Positions 26,500-41,603 of a stretch of 64,000 nt of DNA are shown here, in pieces. Where the stretch lies: positions 45,525,001 through 45,589,000 of the forward strand of contig NC_091256.1 of the NCBI RefSeq assembly GCF_042477335.2. The letters are read 5' to 3'. The translations under genes and the position numbers were made by a program. Every line of letters starts with the position of its first letter. Position 1 is the first letter of the stretch. The notes under the pieces were generated by a model, which had not been told where the DNA came from, ran no database searches, and worked only from the letters and a program-made list of their open reading frames with translations. The stretch is from Ovis canadensis. Lineage: Eukaryota; Chordata; Mammalia; Artiodactyla; Bovidae.

Positions 26500-27180
26500 A
26501 AAACAATATTTTATTTACTTTTACCTTTCCTCTATTTTTATCAAAAAGAAATGACTATATATATATTCTTACGCACAACTTGTCATATTGAGTAGTATGT
26601 TTCAAACATCCATCTGTGTAGGGAAGTGTTATTCCAGTTCATTCATTTTTACTGCTCCATAGTATTTTAATTTATAAATAGGCCATAATGTAGTTACCAG
26701 TTATACTATTGATGAGCATTTAGGCTGCTTTCAGATTTTTGCTGTTACAAATAGTACTGCTAGGAGCTGTCTTGTTCCTGCCTCCTAAACACATGTTTAG
26801 GAATTTCTGTTGATACTTAGTAGAGTATGCCTATTTTCAATTTACTAGATAATGCCTGTCACATAATTTCCCAAAGTGATTCTAGCAATTTATACTACTT
26901 CCACCAGCAGATTAGTGTTCTGATTGTTCTAAATGCCCACCGATTGTCAGACTTTTTGATATTTGCCAATCTGGTGGCTATAAAATGCTACCTTATGGTA
27001 TTATTGATGTGTGTTTCCATGATTACTAATGAGGCCGAGCATCTTTTCAGTTACTTATTGTTGTTTTTTTTTTTTTTCCTTTTGTGTGGTATCCAAGTAT
27101 TTGACCATTTTTTAAACTGGACCATCTTTTCTGATTATTGATTTTTTTCCTATACTGGATACTAATACTTTGTCAGTGGC
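26500..27180 (-). mobile_element. Old L1 fragment, antisense
   Basis: Order of motifs such as 'tgctccatagtattttaatt', 'tcccaaagtgattctagcaa' and 'gatactaatactttgtcag'-like text follows antisense L1M ORF2/3' sequence. Confidence 0.65.
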
Positions 27181-27308
27181 AAAGTAGGATGGACTTTGAC
27201 AGAGAGAGATGATGGATATGGCAGGGGTAGCCCAGGTGGACTGTAGGGATAGGAGACTGAGAGAAATGTTCAGAAAAAAACAATTAGTCTGATTTATAGA
27301 GGGTCAGA

Positions 27309-27581
27309 TTGGAGAAGGAAATGGCAACCCACTCCAGTGTTCTTGCCTAGAAAATCCCATGGACAGAGGAGCTGGTAGGCTACAGTCCATGGGGTCACTA
27401 AGAGTCGGACATGACTGAGCGACTTTACTTTCTCTTTTCACCTTCATGCATTGGAGAAGGAAATGGCAACCCACGCCAGTGTTCTTGCATGGAGAATCCC
27501 AGGGATGGGGGAGCCTGGTGGGCTGCCGTCTATGGGGTCACACAGAGTCGGACACGACTGAAGCGACTTAGTAGCAGCAGC
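27309..27581 (+). mobile_element. Bov-A2 SINE
   Basis: Two A units ending in (AGC)n. A perfect 13-bp target duplication, ATAGAGGGTCAGA, at 27296-27308 and 27582-27594 suggests relative youth. Confidence 0.93.
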
Positions 27582-27696
27582 ATAGAGGGTCAGACAACTA
27601 TAGGTTAGAAAAGAGAGATAACTTTTAATCAGAGGTAAATTTGGTTTGTATTGTGCAAGATCTTGAAGACATCCATTTTAACTAATTAATGCCAGT

Positions 27697-28060
27697 TGTT
27701 GGTGGTGATGATGTTCAGTCACTAAGTTGTGTCCTATACTTTGTGACCACAGGGACTGCAGCACGCCAGGCTACCTGTCCTTTACCATCTCCCAGAGTTT
27801 GCTCAAATTCATGTCCATCAAGTTGGTGATGCTATCTAACCAGCTCATCTTCTGACACCCTCTTCTCCTTTTACCTTCAGTCTTTCCCAGCATCAGGTCT
27901 TTTTCACTGAGTTGACTCTGCATCAGGTGGCTTTAGCATCAGTCCTTCCAATGAATATTCAGGGTTGATTTCCTTTAGGATTAACTGGTTTGATCTCCTT
28001 GCAGTCCAAGGGACTCTCAAGAGTCTTCTCCAGCACCACAACTTGAAAGCATTTAGACCT
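27697..28060 (-). mobile_element. BovB LINE, diverged 3' fragment
   Basis: Antisense BovB 3' region, noticeably more diverged than other copies ('tatctaaccagctcatcttc'). Confidence 0.85.
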
Positions 28061-28173
28061 TAGCCTAAAGGCCCATGGGCTATATTCATTTTTTAGAAGT
28101 TTTAGAAATTGAAATAGAATAAATCAGTGTACATTTCTCTCCTATTCTGCATGAAGAGAAGTTTTTCTATCTG

Positions 28174-29214
<1,041 letters not shown>

Positions 29215-29410
29215 TTCTCCATTAATCATTCTTTATTTGTTCCACAGTATCTTTTGAGTGCCTACTATGTGCTAAGCACTGAAATAAGAACTGGATATAT
29301 AAAGATATATAAAACATGCTCCTAGTCTTCAAGGAACTCAAGAGAATGGTAAATAAGATGCATATTAACAAATCAGAATATAGTGTTTTAAGTACTAAGA
29401 TACATGGATT
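29215..29410 (+). mobile_element. Ancient interspersed repeat, family unresolved
   Basis: 'gagtgcctactatgtgctaa' and 'cttcaaggaactcaagagaa' are typical of a widespread old mammalian repeat. Confidence 0.45.
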
Positions 29411-29837
29411 CTCAAGACTCAGCAATTACCCAAGGAGATTCATCAACTTTGCCTGGTGAACTTGGCCATATCCTGATGAATCTTGGCTTTACTATCACAC
29501 TTGTTACATTTTAGCCAGATTTTCCCCCAGTACTCCTTACTGCCCAGCTAAGACAAGCCTTGAACACTTCCGTGTGGTTTGGCAATCATTTGGAACCCTC
29601 GTTAATTGTTCCCCAACTGTTTCTGTTTTGAACCAAGTTCTGTGTGGCTTATGACTCTTAGCTTCAATTCCTGTTTACAACTGTTCTACTGACTTTTGGA
29701 CTAGATGATGGCGTTGTGTCTCCTCAGCCTTGACTTACTCAGGATTTCCCTAAAAGACTCTATCTTAGACACTCTTCTCTGATTCTTTCCACTTTGGACT
29801 CATCTTGTCAGTTATTCCAGTTTTAAGTGAGTGTGTG
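29411..29837. other. WDR64 intron, unassigned
   Basis: No gene or repeat recognised. Confidence 0.35.
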
Positions 29838-30050
29838 AATGAGTGAAAGTCATTCAGTTGTGTCTGACTCTTTCTGACCCCATGGATAGTCTAGGAATTC
29901 TCCAGTCCAGAATACTGGAGTGGGTAGCTGTTCCCTTCTCCAGGGGATCTTTCCAACCAGGGGGTTGAACCCAGATTTCCTGCCTTGCAGGCAGATTCTT
30001 TATCAGCTGAGCTACCAGTGAAGGCCAAGAATACTGGAGTGATCTGCTGG
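29838..30050 (-). mobile_element. Bov-tA SINE, old dimeric form
   Basis: Antisense, with the start of a second unit ('aagaatactggagtgatctg') after the tRNA head, like the element at 1131-1462. Confidence 0.8.
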
Positions 30051-30369
30051 ATATTACCAGTCTAGGTATTCTAGTCCTATGAGGGCTAGATATTTAGACA
30101 TCTACCATTTAGGGCTGGGCTTTGCTGATGTTGAAAGCTCAGGTGAGCACTAGTCACTTCCATTATGACAAATATTCAGCTGCAGTCAAAACCAGGACTG
30201 AGCTTTGCAAAAGCATAAAACAACTTTTCACCAGTATTTCATTCTTTACTGGGGACTGTTCTCCATCCCCTATGCCTATAAGCATGCTCAAGTCTCCCTC
30301 ACAAACAAGCAAACTCATGAAACAAACTCTTCTTCAGTCCTACAGCTATTTGACTTCCTAGCAAACTAA

Positions 30370-31520
30370 CCTATGCTGTCATCACCTCACAGCTCCCATT
30401 TATTTCTCAGCCATGATGATGCAATTTTTACCCATCACTCTTTGAAACTTAGAATCATTAGTGACCTTTCAGCTGACAGACATGCTGGATCCACTGTTTA
30501 CTTTTCTGTTGTTCTATGTGATTTCTCCGCCACATTCTACAAATATGTCCTCTCACTTTTCTTCCTCTCATCCCTTGATTTCCATCGCCCCATTTGTTTC
30601 TGGCTTTCCTTTCAACCTATTGGCTATTCCTTCTTAATGGTTTTCACTGATTTCTTTGGTCTGCTCTTTACAGGCTATTTCTTGATTTCTTCCTCAGTTT
30701 TCTGTTTCTGCTCATTCTGTATACCGGACCTGAGTGACTTATCCAGATTGAAAATACTACTATGCTGAAAGACTCTGATGCTGGGAGGGATTGGGGGCAG
30801 GAGGAGAAGGGGACGACAGAGGATGAGATGGCTGGATGGCATCACGGACTCGATCGACGTGAGTCTGGGTGAACTCCGGGAGTTGGTGATGGACAGGGAG
30901 GCCTGGCGTGCTGCGATTCATGGGGTCGCAAAGAGTCGGACACGACTGAGCGACTGAACTGAACTGAACTGAACTGATGACACCAAAACTTTTACCTATA
31001 GGTCTGACCTCTTTGGGGAGCTCTAGACAGATCTGTCTGCTCATTAAATATCTCCACTTGGAAGTCCCGCAAACATCTCGGACTTAAACCTGTCCAAAAC
31101 CAAATTCACCATCTTTTTCTTCAGACCTCCTCTTCTCCTTATGTATTGTATCATAGTGATTTCTGTAGTTAAAAATCCTTATGTTGGGCCTTAAAAGTCT
31201 TATTATGCTTTGGCCCCTATAGACTTTTCTTGCTTTATATTATGCAAGATATTATATCCTCACTACTTGCTCCCTGGACTCCAAGCCTTGAAAGACTATA
31301 ACATGGTCTTTCACTATTTAGTGTGTATGCTTAGGCAGTTCCTTGATCTTTGTTCAGTTAAATCCTGTCTGCCTTTCTGTGGTCATTTTAAGAACTCATG
31401 TTCCTAGAGGTACTATTATACCAAATTATAGCTTTTGTTTACTTATTTCTCCCTTTCCCTCAGTTGCAAAGTTACTGAAAAGTTCTGGGCTTTTCATCTT
31501 TGAATTCTCCATGTTCACCA
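30370..31520 (+). mobile_element. Ancient L2 LINE (ORF2 region)
   Basis: The text follows L2 ORF2: 'attagtgacctttcagctga', a segment like 'ccttgatttccatcgcccca', and 'aaatatctccacttggaagt'. The left block encodes a 131-codon open frame (30373-30768) without stops. It is split by a young BovB at 30765-30980. Confidence 0.65.
30765..30980 (+). mobile_element. BovB LINE 3' end
   Basis: Short 5'-truncated sense copy ending in four gaact units. Confidence 0.92.
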
Positions 31521-31583
31521 CAGTGTGACAGTATCATATAGTTTAATTTCATCTGCTCACCTAAAGAATACCAAATGCTCTTA

Positions 31584-32998
<1,415 letters not shown>

Positions 32999-33212
32999 GC
33001 TTCCCTGGTGGCTCAGTTGGTAAAGAATCTGCCTGCAGTGCGGGAGACCTGGGTTCAAACCCTGGGTTGGGAAGATCCCCTGGAGATGGGCATGGTAACC
33101 TCCTCCAGTATTCTTGCCTGGAGAATTCCATGGACAGATGAGCCTGAGGCACTACATGCAGTCCATGGGGTTGCAAAGAGTCAGACACAACTGAGTGATT
33201 TTCACTTAGACC
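32999..33212 (+). mobile_element. Bov-tA SINE
   Basis: Sense, 'cttccctggtggctcagttg' head to 'actgagtgattttcactta'. Confidence 0.92.
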
Positions 33213-34002
33213 TAGGAAGTGGCAGTGAGTATTAGCAGAAAGACTTATTTGTGAAAAGAACTGTATTCTGAGATAGCTGTTAAATAGAGCTAAGTTTTTT
33301 GAACTGAGTATTTAGGGATAGCTTCACTTGAAGAAATTGTTAAGTAATTCCTCCATGCTATAGATAACTGGTTTGAGCAGGAAAAGCTTATAAACGATAG
33401 AGGTGTGCACACATGTAACGTGTGGGGAGTGTGTGTATGTGTGTATTATAATGCCCAATTAACACTTCTGATGACCACTGAAAATAAGCTGGAGCAGAGA
33501 CTCAAGGGAGAGAGTTTTGGAAAACATCTATAATAATTAAATGTAATTTTCATGTCAGTTCATTTTTCCTATGAATAAAACAACCGATCTCTTTGACAGA
33601 GAAAGCAGCTCTGTTTGCCCTCAAATAAGATCTTATCTTAAAGATTTATCTTTAACTCAGTATTTCTGAAGATTTTCATCTTTCCATGTTTTAAATGTTT
33701 TCCTTTTTTAGTGCTTCTTTTCTCAATGAATGACACTAGTATTCATCTAGTTTTATAATGCCTGGAATCATTTGACATCTATCTCTTACCTTCTCTTTCA
33801 GTTAAAGTTTATGTCTTCTGGATTTTGCCTCCTGAATAGTTCTCAAATCCAAAATATTTATTCCTACCACTGTAACCACTCCCTGAGTTCACACCACTGT
33901 ATTCACCAGTGACATCTAACTGGTCTTTGTGCTCCCAATTTTGCTGCTCCAAAATCCACACCTCACACATTATTACTTTTAAAACATATCTCAAATTAAA
34001 TG
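33213..34002. other. WDR64 intron, unassigned
   Basis: Short (TG)-rich tract near 33428-33444. No family or exon recognised. Confidence 0.35.
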
Positions 34003-34153
34003 AGTGTTAGTCGCTCAACTCCTCTGCCCATGGAATTCTCCAGGCAAGAATACTGGAGTGGATAGCCATTCCCTTCTCCAGGGGATCTTTCCGATCCAGG
34101 GATCGAACCCAGGGCTCTCGCATTGCAGGCAGATTCTTTACTGTCTGAGCCAT
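34003..34153 (-). mobile_element. Bov-tA SINE, internally deleted
   Basis: Antisense. The Bov-A part is shortened between 'gtcgctcaac' and 'tcctctgccc'. Confidence 0.8.
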
Positions 34154-34479
34154 ATATAAGCTCTATTAATTATGTTACTCACCCACTTAATATTTTTTGG
34201 TGGCTATTTATTTCAAGATGAAGATCCAAATCCTGAACAGTGTCTGCTACATTGCTATATGGTCTTGTCCCTGTCTGAATCACCAGGCTCAAGCTCATAT
34301 AGCTAGCTAGGGTCTTCTGAATTTCAGACCATGGTCATTCACACAACATAAAATATTTCTTCCTTTTCATCTTCATTATGTTTAAACTCTTGAAAACCCT
34401 TTGAAACCTCTTTATCTCCCTTGAGCTTACCTACTTTTATGCCCTTAAGAGGCCAATTTATTATCATGATTTTTAATGT
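34154..34479. other. WDR64 intron, unassigned
   Basis: No gene or confident repeat family. Confidence 0.35.
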
Positions 34480-35070
34480 AATTTTTTAAGCTTGCATTTT
34501 ATATTAAAGTATAGTTGATTAAAAAAGTTGTGTTGGTTTCAGGTGTAAAACAGAGTGATTCAGTTATACATGAACATGTATATATTCTTTTCCAAATTCT
34601 TTCCCCAGGTTATTACAGAGTATTGGGCTTAGTTCCTTGTGCAGTATACTAGGTCCTTGTTGGTTATCTATTTTGAATAGAGCAGTATGTACATGTCAAT
34701 GGCAAATTCCCAATTTATCCCATCTCCCTGGTAACCAAAAATTCATTCTCTAAGTCTGTGAGTCTGTTTCTGTTTTGTGAATAAGCTCATTTGTATCATT
34801 TTTTTTAAGATGCTGCATTTAAGTGATATCATATGGTATTGTCTTTCTATGTGTGACTTTACTTAGTATGGTAATCTTTAGATCCATCCATACTGCTGCA
34901 AAAGGCATTATTTCATTCTCTTTAATGGCTGAGTAATAGTCTATTGTAAATATGTACTACATCTTCTTTATTTGACAGTGGACATTTAGGTTGCTTCCAT
35001 GTCCTGGCTATTGTGAATAGTGCTGCAATGAACATTGGCTTGCATGTATCTTTTTGAAATATGGTTTGAA
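34480..35070 (-). mobile_element. L1 3' end, antisense
   Basis: 'tagttccttgtgcagtatac', 'ctgtgagtctgtttctgttt' and 'ggctgagtaatagtctattg' are antisense L1 3'UTR and ORF2 text. Confidence 0.8.
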
Positions 35071-35121
35071 TTATATGTAGCAATTTGTCTCAAGAATGGT
35101 CACGAAATTTCCTTTCTCCTT

Positions 35122-35136
35122 CTGTGTGTGTGTGTG

Positions 35137-35167
<31 letters not shown>

Positions 35168-35170
35168 ATG
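35122..35170. repeat. (TG)n(TA)n(TG)n microsatellite
   Basis: Two TG runs separated by a TA run. Likely length-polymorphic. Confidence 0.95.
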
Positions 35171-35294
35171 TATTTTTAGCATTTTATGTATGTATACCTA
35201 GCATCACTAGGCAATTAAAAACAAGTAGGCTTGGTAGAGCATGGCCACTATAGTTATTAATTCTGAAGTAGTAGATCTCTAAAGTCCTCATTAG

Positions 35295-35420
35295 AAGGAA
35301 AAAAAAATTTTTACTATGTATGGTGACAAGTGTTGACTTATTAAGGTGATCCTTTTACAATATATACATATATTGAATCATTCTGTTGTATATCTGAAAC
35401 TAATGTAATATTATCTAAAA
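35295..35420 (+). mobile_element. Old L1 3'UTR fragment
   Basis: 'caatatatacatatattgaa' followed by 'tctgaaactaatgtaatatt' fits L1M 3'UTR. Confidence 0.55.
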
Positions 35421-35906
35421 CCTCGGTTTTTTAAAAAAGCTGATACTAAGGGGAGGCTTTCTAGAGACTATAATTGATTACAGTCCTAGTAAATCATCTC
35501 TGTTTGCTCCAAATGTAGCACTGTGCTCACCCCTCTGAAGTAAGAGGAGCAACCAAGGAAGAAAAGAACCACAAAAACAAGTAGACTTTAATGTCAATTA
35601 CATTTTCATTGAAACAATTACTTCACTTTCACTTTTCTCAGTATTAGTTGTTTTTTCCTTTATTTTGTAATGACTTCTCATCCTGTGTATCCTGTAGTCT
35701 TCCCTGGGCTTGGGTCTATCTCTCTGAGCTATCCATATTGCTTAATGATTTGAAATAAGTCTATAAGAACACTTGTATTGAAAGTATACCTTTTAGTGTT
35801 GATGAGCATGGCATCTCATTTTCTTGAGTGTGGAAAATTACAAATTAGTGACTACCTTCTCAAAGTCCTTTGGTGCCACCTTTTATTTGTTTTAATCAGC
35901 TAATCA

Positions 35907-36101
<195 letters not shown>

Positions 36102-37290
36102 CTAGATAGCAACAATAAAGCATATCTTTTAAAAAGTACATACTGATCCAAATACAATCTTGAACAAAAACATTAATCATTAAAGAGCTAAGCTAATGAA
36201 TGAATGGTGTAGACATCTGTGCAAGACAGTGATATCCCCACCAGAGTTATCTTTTCTATTGCTTGTTGAGGTACCAAAAATTCTATTTTTAGGTATTTGT
36301 TAATCTATGCATATCTCTGGGACAGGAAATATCTTACACCTTTAGCAGCTTATTATTTAACTGAGGATTAGCAATTCATTTAGTTGAAAACTAGTAGAAG
36401 ACTAGATGAAAGAAAATCCTTAGAAGGGTTGTGGGGGGACTATATAATATAGTAATATTACATATAATATAATCAGGAGCAGGAGAAAGCAGAGTTAAAA
36501 GAAGACGACCAAAGGGGAGATTGGCAAGAAGACTTTTCCTGTTTCCAAGTTTTATCCAGAGATTCCTGGCTAATTTTTTGTTTGTTTTGGAGGGGGGCTG
36601 TTGGTGATGATTGCAGGATATATATGTTACTTACATACCACAAAGAATTAACAAAAGGATTGGACCCAGCTCATTCTCTCACAAAGACATCTTGACACTT
36701 CAGTATGTGACTTATCCTCAAGTTTAGAGCCTCTAAATTGGCTCCAGAAGAACTTTTTAAACCATGTGGACTAGAGTTGTCAATTGGGAGACTTATTCTA
36801 TAGTTATATCCCCATAAAACATGTTCCCTCTCTGTCACTGATGAACCCAGACTAAGTCCTTACTTCTTGCTGGTCATCTATGTGGGAGATAGAATTCTGG
36901 CAGCTCAGAGTTCTATGAGACCCAAATTCATTTAGACTTTAACATAGTAAGTTAGGCGTAATTCTTCCAATATTTCTTGACCTTCTGATTCAGTTCCCTA
37001 TTCTTAAAGAACTAGGGTAAAAGCTACACCCTTCTACTTATTTTCTCAAAGCTTTTCAAGAACATTGGTTGCCCAAAGGTTCTTTCTCTGCCATGGAACG
37101 GAATTCTCTTAAGGCAAGGATTTCATGAATATGGACCATATCTATAGTAAGAAATACATTTTACTTCATGACCCAGTAAACACAAGCAGTACCTGCACAT
37201 GCATTTGAAACCAGTTTCAGTATCCTTCACTAAGGATACTTAATCTATATTGTGTATAATGCACAATTGATACTGTCTGTTGTTCTATTG
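36102..37290. other. WDR64 intron, unassigned
   Basis: Non-repetitive by eye. No exon with matching phase found. Confidence 0.35.
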
Positions 37291-37325
37291 TATTGGGTTG
37301 GCCAAAAGGTGTCCCAAACATGATA
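37291..37325. mobile_element. Mariner-type terminal fragment
   Basis: 'tattgggttggccaaaaggt' resembles the same terminal repeat as at 8864. Confidence 0.55.
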
Positions 37326-38029
37326 TACTATTTGTCTTTGTGTAGATAGATTTTGCCTACTGTATCTCTTAGACTATTGGTATTCCACAGATCATCTTTT
37401 AAACAGTATTGTCTCAAGAGAACCAGATTAACCTCTGATTTATAGGCTGACTTATTAAGTTTTCACTGTAGTTGTAATCCATAACTGAATCTTGTTTAAT
37501 GCATGGTACATATTAGTGTATGTAATAATGAGATGTTTTATGACCAGAATCCATTGTGCATTTATAAATAGGCAGCCAGATATAAAATGGAAAATCACAT
37601 TGTTCAAATAAAGAGAAGGTTGAAATCAGGTTGGATAGGGAAGAATTTAGACATGTTATTAAAATAGATCCTCTTCATTTCAATTGGTGAAAATGCTTTT
37701 AAAAATCAATCCCACTATTATTCTAATTCAGTATCAACACATTACTTTGTTTTAAATATTTTCTCTGAATTTTGAAAGGTCTCAGTTGCCAGTTTGTAGG
37801 AAGTCCACTTGTGAAAATGAAGGTTTTGAATTGTATTTTTCATCTGCTAAAATTAATATGAGAATATTGATAATTATCACAAGTAAGAGAAAACGATTAG
37901 ATAACCTTCTTCTCATACATGATTCAAGCATATGGTTGTTTTTGTTCCTCTCACAGCATGCCATATAATTGATAGAGTAAGTTGAAACTTAGTGCTTTCC
38001 ATTTGCTGGTGGTAAGTGTTACATGTGGA
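37326..38029. other. WDR64 intron, unassigned
   Basis: Two overlapping 60-codon frames on opposite strands at 37782-37968 show no homology. Confidence 0.35.
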
Positions 38030-38270
38030 AAGAGAATTGGATTAGAGGACAGGAACCCCGATTCTGGCTCTGTCTTCATCATTAACTATGATGTGATCCC
38101 AGGCAAGCTGCTTTCTGATTTCCCTTCTGCAAACTGAAGATAGTCATACTGAAGCTAAGTATCTGAACTTTATAAAAGCTATAAAGGGTTCTTGGAAACA
38201 AAAACTCTGTAGATCAAATGAGATAATGTTTGAAACAATAAGCATTCTAAAACACTCTGCGAGGAATCCC
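38030..38270 (+). mobile_element. MIR SINE
   Basis: 'gattctggctctgtcttcat', 'gatcccaggcaagctgcttt' and 'caaatgagataatgtttgaa' follow the MIR consensus order. Confidence 0.65.
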
Positions 38271-38491
38271 ATCCTAATCTATGTATCTATGCATTAATAT
38301 TAATACCTGTAATCCAAAAACAACATTTCTGTTTAAGCTACTATTTGGCTTTTGGATTTGAAGAATTAACTTACAGGGAAATAAGCCTATGATAAAATAG
38401 TGTTTCCTTGCTGTAGTCTTTGATTAGTTTTGAATTTTTATAATATATGTAGATATATTGGCATATCCACACACACACACAAGAAGTGCAT

Positions 38492-38613
38492 TTTTTTTTT
38501 TTTAGCCATGCTGCGAGGCATCTGGTATCTTAGTTCCCCAATCAGGGATTGAACCCGCTCCACTTGCAATGGAAGCATGGAATCTTAACCACTGGACTGC
38601 CAGGGAAGTCCCA
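38492..38613 (-). mobile_element. CHR-type tRNA SINE
   Basis: Antisense with a T-run start and 'ccagggaagtccc' end. An imperfect duplication (agaagtgcat / ggaagtacat) at 38482-38491 and 38614-38623 flanks it. Confidence 0.88.
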
Positions 38614-39111
38614 GGAAGTACATATTTAAATGGTTATCAACTAAGGATGGTGACATTTACATTGCATTAACACTAAAAATAGAATAACATATTTAATCAT
38701 AAGGATGATTTTAGACTATAGGGGAAGAGTTTCTTGAAAATAATAATGTCTGGGTACCAGGTGGGGCTTCTAGGAAAGGTTATGAAACTTCCTTCTATGA
38801 AGTTGTGTAAGATAAAGGCAATGACTGTGGAGGACTGCCTGATGTATGATGCTCTTAAGCTCTGGGCAGACTCTAACAAATAAGTCAAAACATGAAGTAG
38901 ATGCAGAATGACCAGTGGCTTGTTTGCTCACTCACTCATTCATCCCCTATTTTCTCCTGTATTTGTCATATAGCTTATGTTTCAATAGTATCACATATGA
39001 CTTGACAGTAGGTAGTCTTGTCCTGTATTTCTATCTTTTGTGGCATTTGGCACAGAGAAATGCTCAGTAAATGTCTTGATTCATTAATTAAACTAAAACT
39101 GAAGTTCTTAC

Positions 39112-39170
39112 CTTTTCATCATGAGGTGATTCCAAGAAGGAACTGATACTGCAAAGGATAACGTGTCCTT
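39112..39170 (-). CDS. WDR64: WDR64 exon (8th of 14)
   Basis: The exon is 59 nt. Two bases complete the Glu codon, followed by 19 codons, ending in phase 0 (GAAAAG|gtaaga). The translation EGHVILCSISSF completes the blade begun in 45564-45669, and ESPHDEK leads into the next exon. The acceptor follows catacag. A PCMT1 pseudogene lies in the intron just upstream, on the opposite strand. Confidence 0.92.
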
Positions 39171-39310
39171 CTGTATGAAATGTAAACATTGGACTTTTAA
39201 ATTAAATATTCTCTTGTCTAAGTAATTATTAATACTACTCAGACTTGTTTTGATCAAGTTGTTTTGATTCAAGCATTTAAAATGGTAAATAAAATAGTAT
39301 CTGAGAGGTG

Positions 39311-40068
39311 TAGTGCCGCCTCAGCAGCTACAGCAGGGACTCGAGCAGGGTGATGACCATGCGGGAGGTTGCCTCCCTCTTGGAGACACCGCAGGGCACC
39401 ATTGCTGCACTGGTTCTGTACCTGCTCTGAGTGTTCTTAGCGATGGCCTGGAAATCTGGGGGTGCCAGCCCCTCAGAGCTAATCCACAACCTCCACAAAA
39501 ACGGAATCCTCAAGGCAAAGTATTTGAAGTCATGTTGGCCTCAGACTGCTCTCACTATGCAAAATGCAACCTTTATATGGATTCTTCACATGGATTCTTC
39601 ACAGTCTATGGGGTTCCAAGCAACAATTAGTACTCCACATATGCATGCGTATGTACTAGAACTTCTGTTCGATCTGCTGCATGAAGGAGCTAAAGCTGTA
39701 GGAGCTGGAAGTGGGACCCTTAAACTGCATGTTTTGCATGTATGGTTGGGTCTAGTGGAAAAGTCATAGGAACTGATTACATTAAAGAGCTACTAAACCA
39801 TTCAGTAAATGATGTCCAAAAGGGTGATCCAGTGCTTTTGTTTCCAGGGAGACTGCAGCTGCTTGTAGGGGGTGGAAAATGGAGTATGCTGAAGAAGCCC
39901 CTTATGGTGCTGTTCATGTAGGAGCCACAGACCCAGCTGTGTCCCCAGGCACTAATAGACCAGTTAAAGCCTGCCAGAAGATTGATATTACAAGTGGTCT
40001 GCAGATGAAAACTAGATATTGGAGTAATGTGGCAAGCTACGTGTTGGCAGTGTCAAAATGAAATCTCA
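39311..40068 (+). pseudogene. PCMT1: PCMT1 processed pseudogene (3'-truncated)
   Basis: PCMT1 is protein-L-isoaspartate O-methyltransferase, which repairs damaged Asp/Asn residues. This intronless copy begins in what looks like the GC-rich PCMT1 5' leader. It reads through [17 protein letters not shown] (from about 39442) and [14 protein letters not shown], then a degraded GSGSG SAM-binding region and EEAPYGAVHVGA, and fades near 40068, well short of the normal C-terminus. A 13-bp tandem duplication at 39577-39602 (unit atggattcttcac) shifts the frame, and stops follow. There is no intron and no poly(A) tail at the truncated 3' end. It lies in a WDR64 intron on the opposite strand. Confidence 0.9.
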
Positions 40069-40087
40069 CAATATTGTGATGTGGACA

Positions 40088-40990
40088 GAAAGGTGATTCA
40101 GTTATATATGTATATCCTTTTCCAGATTATTTTCCATTATAGTTTGCTGCAAGATGTTAAATGTAGTTCCTTGTGCTGTACAGTTGTTGTTCAATCACTG
40201 TTGTGTCCGACCCTTTGCAGCCTCATGGACTGCAGCACACTAGGCTTCCCTGTGTGTCCTTCACAATCTCCTGGAGTCTGCTCGGACTTACATCCATTGA
40301 ATCAGTAATGCCATCCAGCCATCTCATCCTCTGTCGTCCCCTTCTCCTCCTGCCTTCAATCTTTCACAGCATCAGAGTCTTTTCCAATGAGTTGGGTCTT
40401 CACATCAGGTGGCCAAAGTATTGGAGTTTCAGCTACAGCAACACTCCTTCCAGTGCATATTCAGGATTGATTTCCTTTCGGATTAACTGGTTTTTTATCT
40501 CCTTGCAGTCCAAGGGACTCTCTCAAGAGTCTTCTCCAACACCCCAGTTCAAAAGCATCAGGTCTTCAGTGTTCAGCCTTCTTTATGGTTCAGTTGCACA
40601 TCCATACTCGACTACTCAAAAAACCATAGAACTTTGACTATATGGACCTTTGTCGGTAAAGTGATGTCTTTGCTTTTGAATATACTGTCTAGGTTTGTCA
40701 TAGCTTTTCTTCCAAGGAGCAAGCATCTTTTGCTTTCATGGCTGCAGTCAGCATCCACAGTGATTTTGGAGCTCAAGAAAATAAAGTCTGTCACTGTCTC
40801 CATTACTGTGTACTGTGCTCTACATCTACAGTGGGACCTTGCTTGTCTGTTTTATATATAGTAGTTTGTATCTGATGATCTCAAGCCCCCAATTTACCCT
40901 AATTTATCCCTCCTCCCCCACCTCTCCATTTGGAAACCGTAAGTTTGTTTTCTGTCTCTGTGAGTCTGTTTCTATTTTGTAGATAAGTTC
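40088..40990 (-). mobile_element. L1 3' end, antisense, split by BovB
   Basis: 'gtgattcagttatatatgta' before the BovB and 'ctgtgagtctgtttctattt' after it are consecutive parts of an antisense L1 3' end. It adjoins the truncated PCMT1 pseudogene. Confidence 0.75.
40184..40815 (-). mobile_element. BovB LINE, older, nested in L1
   Basis: Antisense, 'ttgttgttcaatcactgttg' terminus. It extends back to the ITSWEIDGE-region of ORF2 and is diverged. Flanked by related tgtgctgtaca/tgtgctctaca sequences. Confidence 0.88.
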
Positions 40991-41388
40991 ATTTAAATAA
41001 AGATAGCTTTAAATAAATGCTGTAAATCTACTGGTAATATTGAATGCAAACATAAATAATTATTTTCTACAATCTCCAGAAGACTCAGGCAATTGTTAAT
41101 ACAAAATAATACATTGAGACTTTTGTAAGGTAACTTTTGTAATGAAAAATTAGTTTTAAAAGAGGAGACATAAAATTTAAATATAGTATAATAGTAATAT
41201 CTGGATGCAGATCTCAAGATTACATTAGAAAATAATAAGGTTTGGCTGTGGTAAAAAGAAGTATAGGCTAAGCTTGAGAGAAAAAAAGAAAGCTTAGGCT
41301 TAATTCAAAAGAAGAGAGGAAATAGGAAGGAAGCATTAAAAAAAAAATAGTGTTACATGAAAGAATTAAGACCAACTATATTGGTTAT

Positions 41389-41603
41389 GGACTTCCCTGG
41401 TGGCTCAGATGGTAAAGCATCTTGTCAACCTTGCAGGAGACCCGGATTCAAGCCCTAGGTTGGGAAGATCCCCTGGAGAAGGAAATGGCAATCCACTCCA
41501 GTACTATTGCCTGGAAAATCCCATGGACAGAGGAGCCTGGTAGGCTACAGACTATGGGGTCGCAAAGAGTTGGACACAACTGAGTGACTTCACTTTCACT
41601 TTC
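41389..41603 (+). mobile_element. Bov-tA SINE
   Basis: Sense. A perfect 11-bp target duplication, ATATTGGTTAT, lies at 41378-41388 and 41604-41614. Confidence 0.95.

Noticed and set aside
30373..30768. 131-codon plus-strand ORF rich in Phe and Ser
   Set aside because: The underlying DNA follows ancient L2 LINE sequence; the open frame is most likely fortuitous.
35122..35170. Possible clustered-repeat (CRISPR-like) pattern in TG/TA and other short repeats
   Set aside because: They are simple microsatellites in a mammalian genome; there are no spacers or regular direct repeats.
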